This document shows positions 29,090 to 33,817 of a DNA stretch of 33,817 nucleotides, one piece after another. The notes below the pieces were generated by a model. That model saw nothing but the letters and a program-made list of their open reading frames with translations, was not told the origin of the DNA and did not search any database. A program made the position numbers and the translations under genes. The first letter of the stretch is position 1; every line of letters starts with the position of its first letter. The DNA lies in NCBI GenBank assembly GCA_023255625.1, contig JAHFLF010000001.1:568074-601890 (forward strand), in the 5' to 3' direction. Source of the DNA: Candidatus Harrisonbacteria bacterium (GTDB taxonomy: Bacteria; Patescibacteriota; Minisyncoccia; UBA6257; 1-14-0-10-44-23).

Positions 29090-29132
29090 GGGCGCCGCTC
29101 GTGCGACTCGAGGGTCGCATGTCACGGCGCCC
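29090..29132 (+). terminator. Strong GC hairpin after islet gene 4
   Basis: GGGCGCCG...TGCGAC-tcgagg-GTCGCA...CGGCGCCC followed by ttaagtttta; preceded by CGGGCA...TGCCCG hairpin. Confidence 0.7.
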
Positions 29133-29167
29133 TTAAGTTTTATTGCGTTTTGAATTTTTATTTCATT

Positions 29168-29196
29168 TTGACTTTTCAATTCCTAGAGACTAGAGT
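29168..29196 (+). promoter_or_regulatory. Promoter-like sequence of GC-rich islet gene 5
   Basis: TTGACT-17 nt-TAGAGT, followed by palindrome attgggcgcccaat. Confidence 0.5.
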
Positions 29197-29231
29197 CATT
29201 GGGCGCCCAATTGCGCAGAAGGAGGCAGAAG

Positions 29232-29666
29232 ATGCCGCTCGTTTTCGACGGCTTTCGGGTAGATGACCGACTTCTTGATGCTCTTGTGCATGGGCGGATC
29301 TGTTCTATTCGCCATGCCGAATCTGCCTTGCGCGCCATCTGTCATCAGCCACGGCGCCCTACGGTGATGGGCCGGGGTGCGATGCTCTGGCAGCCGCTCT
29401 GCGAGTTCAAGGCGGGCGGATCGGTTGTGCTGGAGGTGATTGAGGGATATTGCGTGACTAGGTTTCACGAAAATCCCGATGCTGGCATCAGGATCCATGG
29501 ATTCAAGGGTGCGGCCAAGATCCTGCTGCCGGGCAGGATCCTTCATGGAGAGGTTTCTGGTGTATCCGTGATGACTCTGCCTCCAGGACTCATCTATCAG
29601 AAAGAGGTGCAGTCTCTCTTCGTCGGCATTCTGCATCTGCCTTCACGGGTTCGGGTTGAACAGTGA
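29232..29666 (+). CDS. Hypothetical protein (GC-rich islet gene 5)
   Basis: ATG at 29232 after gaaggaggcagaag; 144 aa MPLVFDGFRVDDRLLDALVHGRICS...; followed by strong hairpin. Confidence 0.65.
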   Translation: MPLVFDGFRVDDRLLDALVHGRICSIRHAESALRAICHQPRRPTVMGRGAMLWQPLCEFKAGGSVVLEVIEGYCVTRFHENPDAGIRIHGFKGAAKILLPGRILHGEVSGVSVMTLPPGLIYQKEVQSLFVGILHLPSRVRVEQ

Positions 29667-29679
29667 GGAGGAAGCAAGT

Positions 29680-29703
29680 CGGGCCGCGCACACGCGCGGC
29701 CCG
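29680..29703 (+). terminator. Strong GC hairpin after islet gene 5
   Basis: cgggccgcgc-acac-gcgcggcccg. Confidence 0.8.
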
Positions 29704-29717
29704 AAACATTTATGCAT

Positions 29718-29812
29718 CAGCAGACACAGAATTTGAATTTTGCAGCAGGGCTCATCCCTGCCTGCCGGCAGGGCAAGCGAATGGCTGGAAAATGTAAGTT
29801 CTGTGTCTGCTG
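29718..29812. repeat. 95-nt structured palindromic element upstream of rplC
   Basis: Outer stem CAGCAGACACAGAA / TTCTGTGTCTGCTG (14 bp); inner attttgcagc / gctggaaaat; hairpins CAGGG-ctcat-CCCTG and CCTGCCGGCAGG. Confidence 0.65.
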
Positions 29813-29825
29813 GCAGGAGAGCCGC

Positions 29826-29854
29826 TTGACCAAAAATTACTCCTCGTGTATACT
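29826..29854 (+). promoter_or_regulatory. Promoter-like sequence of the rplC operon
   Basis: TTGACC-17 nt-TATACT. Confidence 0.7.
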
Positions 29855-29860
29855 ATCCCA

Positions 29861-29984
29861 ACGGTTAGTACCTTAGGCAGCTATGCCTGTCTCCCTTCGG
29901 GAGATCACCCGCAGGGTGACAAAAACTAGTATTTCTGCCTCTTAGAGAAGCGGAGCTAGTCTCGGCTTTTTTTGTTTAAAAAAT
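29861..29984 (+). ncRNA. Candidate structured ribosomal-protein operon leader
   Basis: Tandem hairpins GGCA-gcta-TGCC, CTCCC-ttcg-GGGAG and CACCC-gca-GGGTG, then ACTAG...CTAGT pairing and a T-tract (ggctttttttg) before rplC. Confidence 0.45.
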
Positions 29985-30407
29985 ATGACCCGTCTTGTTG
30001 GTAAAAAAATGAAGATGACGCAGATGTTTAAGGACGGACGCCAGTACGGCGTTACGCCGATTAAGCTCGGCGAAAAAGCGGACATTGCTCTTGTTAAGGT
30101 CGGTAGCTCTGTGATGGTTTCTGGCATTAGCAAGGGTAAGGGTTTTGCGGGTGGTGTGAAGCGCTGGCACTTTAAAGGAGGTCCGGCTACGCATGGTCAG
30201 AAAAATCGTCACCGCGCGCCAGGATCAATTGGTAACACAACTCCACAGCGTGTTTTGCCGGGTCGCCACATGGCAGGGCGCATGGGTATGGACCGTATTA
30301 CCTCGCGCAATATTCCGGTACTTGATGTTGATACGGAAAAGCGCGTCGTTTTGTTAAATGGCTCCGTGCCGGGCACGGTAGGAAGGGAGATGGAGATAAG
30401 AATATGA
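29985..30407 (+). CDS. rplC: 50S ribosomal protein L3 (short form)
   Basis: LVGKKMKMTQMF...VMVSGISKGKGFAGGVKRWHFKGGPATHGQKNRHRAPGSIGNTTPQRVLPGRHMAGRMG...VLLNGSVPG. Confidence 0.93.
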   Translation: MTRLVGKKMKMTQMFKDGRQYGVTPIKLGEKADIALVKVGSSVMVSGISKGKGFAGGVKRWHFKGGPATHGQKNRHRAPGSIGNTTPQRVLPGRHMAGRMGMDRITSRNIPVLDVDTEKRVVLLNGSVPGTVGREMEIRI

Positions 30408-30422
30408 AGTAATTTCTAATTA

Positions 30423-30509
30423 TCAATTTCTAATTTCTAAACAATTCTCAATTTAGAAATTCCGAAATTAAATCATTGTTTGAAAATTGAAAATTAGAAA
30501 TTGAAAATT
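30423..30509. repeat. 87-nt AT-rich fold-back repeat, copy B, upstream of rplD
   Basis: Identical over 87 nt to 21895-21981; ends 1 nt before the ATG. Confidence 0.9.
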
Positions 30510-30510
30510 T

Positions 30511-31134
30511 ATGAATGTGGATCTCTACAACATGAAAGGAGAAAAGACCGGCGGGATAGAAATATCGGACGCTATCTTTGCGCGGGAATGGAATGCTGAT
30601 TTGGTGCATCAGATTGTTTTAGCGCAACAGGCCAATCTTCGCCGGCCATGGGCGCACGCCAAAGGACGCGGTGAGGTGCGTGGTGGCGGTAAAAAGCCAT
30701 GGAAGCAGAAGGGTACTGGCCGCGCTCGGCATGGTTCTACCCGTTCTCCAATTTGGAAGGGTGGCGGTGCAAGCCATGGCCCGGTTAAGACCCGTGATTT
30801 TAGCCAGAAGATTAATAAAAAAATGTTGCGTGCGGCTTTGCACTCTGCGCTTTCTAAAAAATTAGCCGAAGGTAATTTGATATTTGTAGACGCTTTAACT
30901 GTAGCTACCGGCAAGACTAAAGAAGTCTCCGCTATGCTCAAAACTTTTCTTAAAACCAAGCGCACTCTCTCTTCGACTTTGCTTATCCGCGACATGAAGA
31001 ACACCGGTATCAGCCGAGCCGCGCGCAATGTTTCGAATGTTGAGATTCTTTCTGCTGACGGGCTGAACATTTACGATGTTATGAAAGCTAAAAATATCTT
31101 GATCGAACAAGATGCGGTTGGATCGATAAAGTAA
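30511..31134 (+). CDS. rplD: 50S ribosomal protein L4
   Basis: AWAHAKGRGEVRGGGKKPWKQKGTGRARHGSTRSPIWKGGGASHGP-like motif; L4/L1 family. Confidence 0.96.
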   Translation: MNVDLYNMKGEKTGGIEISDAIFAREWNADLVHQIVLAQQANLRRPWAHAKGRGEVRGGGKKPWKQKGTGRARHGSTRSPIWKGGGASHGPVKTRDFSQKINKKMLRAALHSALSKKLAEGNLIFVDALTVATGKTKEVSAMLKTFLKTKRTLSSTLLIRDMKNTGISRAARNVSNVEILSADGLNIYDVMKAKNILIEQDAVGSIK

Positions 31135-31155
31135 AAATGAAGATTTTTGAAATTT

Positions 31156-31437
31156 ATGGCCGACAAAACTTTAATCAAACATCCGCACATCACTGAAAAA
31201 TCTTCGCTGCTCGCCGAAAGCAATCAGTATGTTTTTGTGGTTGTTCCAGGAGCGACGGCGCCGGAGGTGAAGAAGGCCATTATGGCTACCTACAAAGTGA
31301 AGGTGGCGAAAGTTCGGATGATTAACGCTAAGCCGAAGGAGAAGCGCTATGGCCGGACGATGGGCACTAAACCGGGATATCGAAAGGCGATAGTAACTTT
31401 GAAAAAGGGCGAGAAACTGGACATTCTGACAGCATAA
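31156..31437 (+). CDS. rplW: 50S ribosomal protein L23
   Basis: LIKHPHITEKSSLLAESNQYVFVVVPGATAPEVKKAIMATYKVKVAKVRMINAKPK. Confidence 0.95.
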   Translation: MADKTLIKHPHITEKSSLLAESNQYVFVVVPGATAPEVKKAIMATYKVKVAKVRMINAKPKEKRYGRTMGTKPGYRKAIVTLKKGEKLDILTA

Positions 31438-31487
31438 TTTCTAAATTTTAAATTGTTTAAAAATTGAAAATTAGAAATTGAAAATTT
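31436..31487. repeat. Short relative of the AT-rich fold-back repeat upstream of rplB
   Basis: taatttctaaattttaaattgtttaaaaattgaaaattagaaattgaaaatt. Confidence 0.65.
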
Positions 31488-31491
31488 GACT

Positions 31492-32325
31492 ATGAAATCC
31501 TACAATCCCACAAGTCCATCGATGCGTCAGCGAACGATCGTTGAATATAAGAAATTGCTCTCCGGTGATAAGCCGAAGAAGTCTTTGACCAGCAAAATTC
31601 AAGATCGGGCCGGCCGCAACAATCGCGGCGTGATTACCACGCGGCACCAGGGCGGCGGGGTGAAAAAGTCTTATCGCATGATTGATTTTGTGATGAACAA
31701 AATCAATGTCCCGGGTACAATCACGACGATTGAGTATGATCCTTACCGCAGCGCTTTTATATCACTCGTTGTATATAAAGATGGTGATCAGCGCTATCTT
31801 TTAACTCCGCAGAATGTGAAGGTTGGCGAGGAGGTTATTACTGCTCCGAACGCGCCGATTAAAATTGGTAATCGTTTACAGTTAAAAAATATTCCGATCG
31901 GCTATCAGGTTTTTGCCGTTGAGGTTCGTCCTGGCGGCGGTGCGACTCTGGCCCGTTCGGCTGGCGGTTATGTCGAGGTGCTTGGCTCTGATGCCGGTTT
32001 GACCGATTTGCGTTTGGCTTCAAAAGAGGTTCGCCGAGTTCCATCTGATTGTTACGCTACGATCGGCGCGGTTTCTAATCCGGATTATAGCTTGACCAAC
32101 TTGGGCAAGGCAGGCCGCAGCCGTCACCTGGGCATTCGTCCGACTGTTCGTGGTAGCGCTATGAACCCGGTTGATCACCCGTACGGTGGTGGTGAGGGTG
32201 CGCAGCCGCGTGGAACTAAGCGCCCGAAGACAATGTGGGGCAAGGTTGTCGGTGGCCACAAGACTCGTTTGCCGAAGAAGTGGTCGAATAAGTTTATTAT
32301 TCAACGCCGGCCCAAAATAAGATAA
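31492..32325 (+). CDS. rplB: 50S ribosomal protein L2
   Basis: MKSYNPTSPSMRQRT...GRNNRGVITTRHQGGGVKKSYR...MNPVDHPYGGGEGAQPRGTKRPKTMWGKVVGG. Confidence 0.98.
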   Translation: MKSYNPTSPSMRQRTIVEYKKLLSGDKPKKSLTSKIQDRAGRNNRGVITTRHQGGGVKKSYRMIDFVMNKINVPGTITTIEYDPYRSAFISLVVYKDGDQRYLLTPQNVKVGEEVITAPNAPIKIGNRLQLKNIPIGYQVFAVEVRPGGGATLARSAGGYVEVLGSDAGLTDLRLASKEVRRVPSDCYATIGAVSNPDYSLTNLGKAGRSRHLGIRPTVRGSAMNPVDHPYGGGEGAQPRGTKRPKTMWGKVVGGHKTRLPKKWSNKFIIQRRPKIR

Positions 32326-32425
32326 AAGTAAAAAGTTCATCAAGTTTGTCAAGTGAAGAAAAATCAAAACAGGATCCATTCTCAACTTTACAACTTGTAA
32401 CTTGAAAAACTTGTAACTAACTAAT
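32326..32425 (+). repeat. Degenerate AACTTGTAACTTG micro-repeat spacer upstream of rpsS
   Basis: ...caactttacaacttgtaacttgaaaaacttgtaactaactaat. Confidence 0.6.
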
Positions 32426-32773
32426 ATGTCACGCTCCTCTAAAAAAGGTCCATTCGTTGATCCGAAGCTGATTAAGAAGGTCAGTTTATTGAAGTCGGGT
32501 GATCGCAAGGTGATTAAAACCTGGGCCCGGCATTCAGTTATTGCTCCTGAATTTGTTGGTTTCATGTTCGGAGTTCATAATGGCCGCAAACATATTGAAG
32601 TTTTGATTAAGGAAGAAATGGTTGGCCACCGATTAGGAGAATTTTCTCCAACCAGGCACTTTACGAAACATGGCGGTAAGCTCACTAAACAGCTGGAAGC
32701 GGCTGCCTCGGCTACTGAAGCGGCTAAGAAGGCGGCCAGTCAGGCCGCGCCGGCCGGGGCAGTAAAAAAATAG
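32426..32773 (+). CDS. rpsS: 30S ribosomal protein S19 with Ala/Lys-rich C-terminal extension
   Basis: [19 protein letters not shown]...[25 protein letters not shown]...[12 protein letters not shown]; tail [25 protein letters not shown]. Confidence 0.96.
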   Translation: MSRSSKKGPFVDPKLIKKVSLLKSGDRKVIKTWARHSVIAPEFVGFMFGVHNGRKHIEVLIKEEMVGHRLGEFSPTRHFTKHGGKLTKQLEAAASATEAAKKAASQAAPAGAVKK

Positions 32774-32870
32774 CTTAATCAGCTTTTCAGCTTGTCAGAA
32801 AAAGCAGAGAAGCACAGAATACAAAAACCTAAAAAGCTAAGAAGCTGACCAGCTGATAAGCTAACAAGAT
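32774..32870 (+). repeat. Degenerate AGCTGATAAGCT micro-repeat spacer upstream of rplV
   Basis: aatcagcttttcagcttgtcag...aaaaagctaagaagctgaccagctgataagctaacaag. Confidence 0.65.
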
Positions 32871-33443
32871 ATGCACACAGAAAAAGTACAACTAAATTAT
32901 CTGATGATCTCGCCGCGCAAGGTACGGCTGATTGCCAATACTCTAAAGGGCATGCCGATTATTGAGGCGCAGGCGCAGCTGATGTTGCGTCCGCAACGCA
33001 CAGCTGATGCGCTTTTACGGTTGTTAAATAGCGCGGTGGCCAATGTCAAACACAACAAACAAATTGGCGTTGATTCGCTGCGGGTTAAGCAGGTGGTTGT
33101 AGATCCGGCACCGGTTTTAAAACGCTCATTGCCGCGTGCCCAGGGTCGGGCAACCTCGATTTTTAAACGAATGTCGCATGTGACGCTGATCATTGAAGAG
33201 ATGGCCGCGCCAAAAGTTGCCCGTTTTGTTATTCCGGTGGCTCCGAAGAAAGAGAATAAGAAAAGTCCGGCACCGAATCGGCCTTCTCGTCGAGCTACTA
33301 AAGACGAAAAGAAAACAGATTTGGAGCACGCCAGACCGGAAAAGAAGCTGGTTGATCCGAAAGAGCAAGTTCATGATGCTGCCGAGCGAAAGTCGAATAC
33401 GCGCGGCGTGATGAAGAGATTATTTAATCGGAAAGCGATTTGA
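32871..33443 (+). CDS. rplV: 50S ribosomal protein L22 with charged C-terminal extension
   Basis: LNYLMISPRKVRLIANTLKGMPIIEAQAQL...LLNSAVANVKHN...LPRAQGRATSIFKRMSHVTLII; ~75-aa Lys/Arg/Glu-rich tail. Confidence 0.95.
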   Translation: MHTEKVQLNYLMISPRKVRLIANTLKGMPIIEAQAQLMLRPQRTADALLRLLNSAVANVKHNKQIGVDSLRVKQVVVDPAPVLKRSLPRAQGRATSIFKRMSHVTLIIEEMAAPKVARFVIPVAPKKENKKSPAPNRPSRRATKDEKKTDLEHARPEKKLVDPKEQVHDAAERKSNTRGVMKRLFNRKAI

Positions 33444-33560
33444 TTTCATCAAATCAAGTTCAAAGTTATCAAGTTCATAAAGTTGAAAGTAGGAACTGGA
33501 AACTTGATAAATTGAAAAAACTTGATAAACTTTAAAACTTGATAACTTTATAACTAATTC
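33444..33560 (+). repeat. Degenerate AACTTGATAAACTT micro-repeat spacer upstream of rpsC
   Basis: ...caagttcaaagttatcaagttcataaagttgaaag...aaacttgataaattgaaaaaacttgataaactttaaaacttgataactttataac. Confidence 0.65.
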
Positions 33561-33817
33561 ATGGGTCAAAAAATCCGACCAGATTCATTCCGCTTAGGTA
33601 TCACTCGCGACTGGAACGCGCGTTGGTATGCAGGCAAGTCATTCGCCGCAAAATTGCAGGAGGATGTTTTGATTCGGCGAGTTATTGAAGAGAAAATTAA
33701 GCTGGCCGGGGTTGTGAGTGTGATCATTGAGCGCAGCGCCAACAATGCTTATCGAGTTGCGATCAAGGCGGCCAGACCCGGTTTTATTATCGGCCGCGGC
33801 GGTACCGGTATCGAAGA
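33561..33817 (+). CDS. rpsC: 30S ribosomal protein S3 (3' truncated by window edge)
   Basis: ATGGGTCAAAAAATCCGACCAGATTCATTCCGC = MGQKIRPDSFRLGITRDWNARWYAGKSFAAKLQEDVLIR. Confidence 0.95.
   Translation, partial: MGQKIRPDSFRLGITRDWNARWYAGKSFAAKLQEDVLIRRVIEEKIKLAGVVSVIIERSANNAYRVAIKAARPGFIIGRGGTGIE

Noticed and set aside
31486-31491. TTG start for rplB at 31486
   Set aside because: ATG at 31492 gives the expected L2 N-terminus; the extra MT comes from the repeat tail.

Overview
The window looks like a chromosomal segment from a reduced-genome bacterium, probably Candidatus Patescibacteria/CPR. That assignment is inferred from gene content and style; no database search was run. The housekeeping backbone includes dinB, an RRM protein, a GlcD-like FAD oxidase, obgE, an FKBP, typA, tsaC, a TrxB-like reductase, a CobO-like protein, an M50 protease, rpsL-rpsG-fusA, tuf-rpsJ, tRNA-Cys and rplC-rplD-rplW-rplB-rpsS-rplV-rpsC. 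Several layers are not explained by these genes. (1) Five solitary, visibly GC-rich genes sit between housekeeping genes, including within the interrupted S10 operon. Most have an AT-rich promoter-like sequence, all have a Shine-Dalgarno, and all have a strong terminal hairpin. One encodes a MOSC-domain protein and the other four are orphans. (2) Two stem-loop elements have different stems but the same 12-nt loop (GGATACCTTTTA) and the same internal-loop nucleotides. (3) Several ~95-110 nt multi-hairpin intergenic elements are present. (4) An 87-nt exact repeat lies directly upstream of both rpsG and rplD. (5) Degenerate micro-repeat tracts and palindromes occur in spacers and, in frame, inside conserved genes. 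(6) A 28-nt palindrome is duplicated around an ArsR-type regulator next to an MFS gene. L3 is unusually short, and one ORF resembles a divergent cyclodipeptide synthase lacking the expected catalytic serine.
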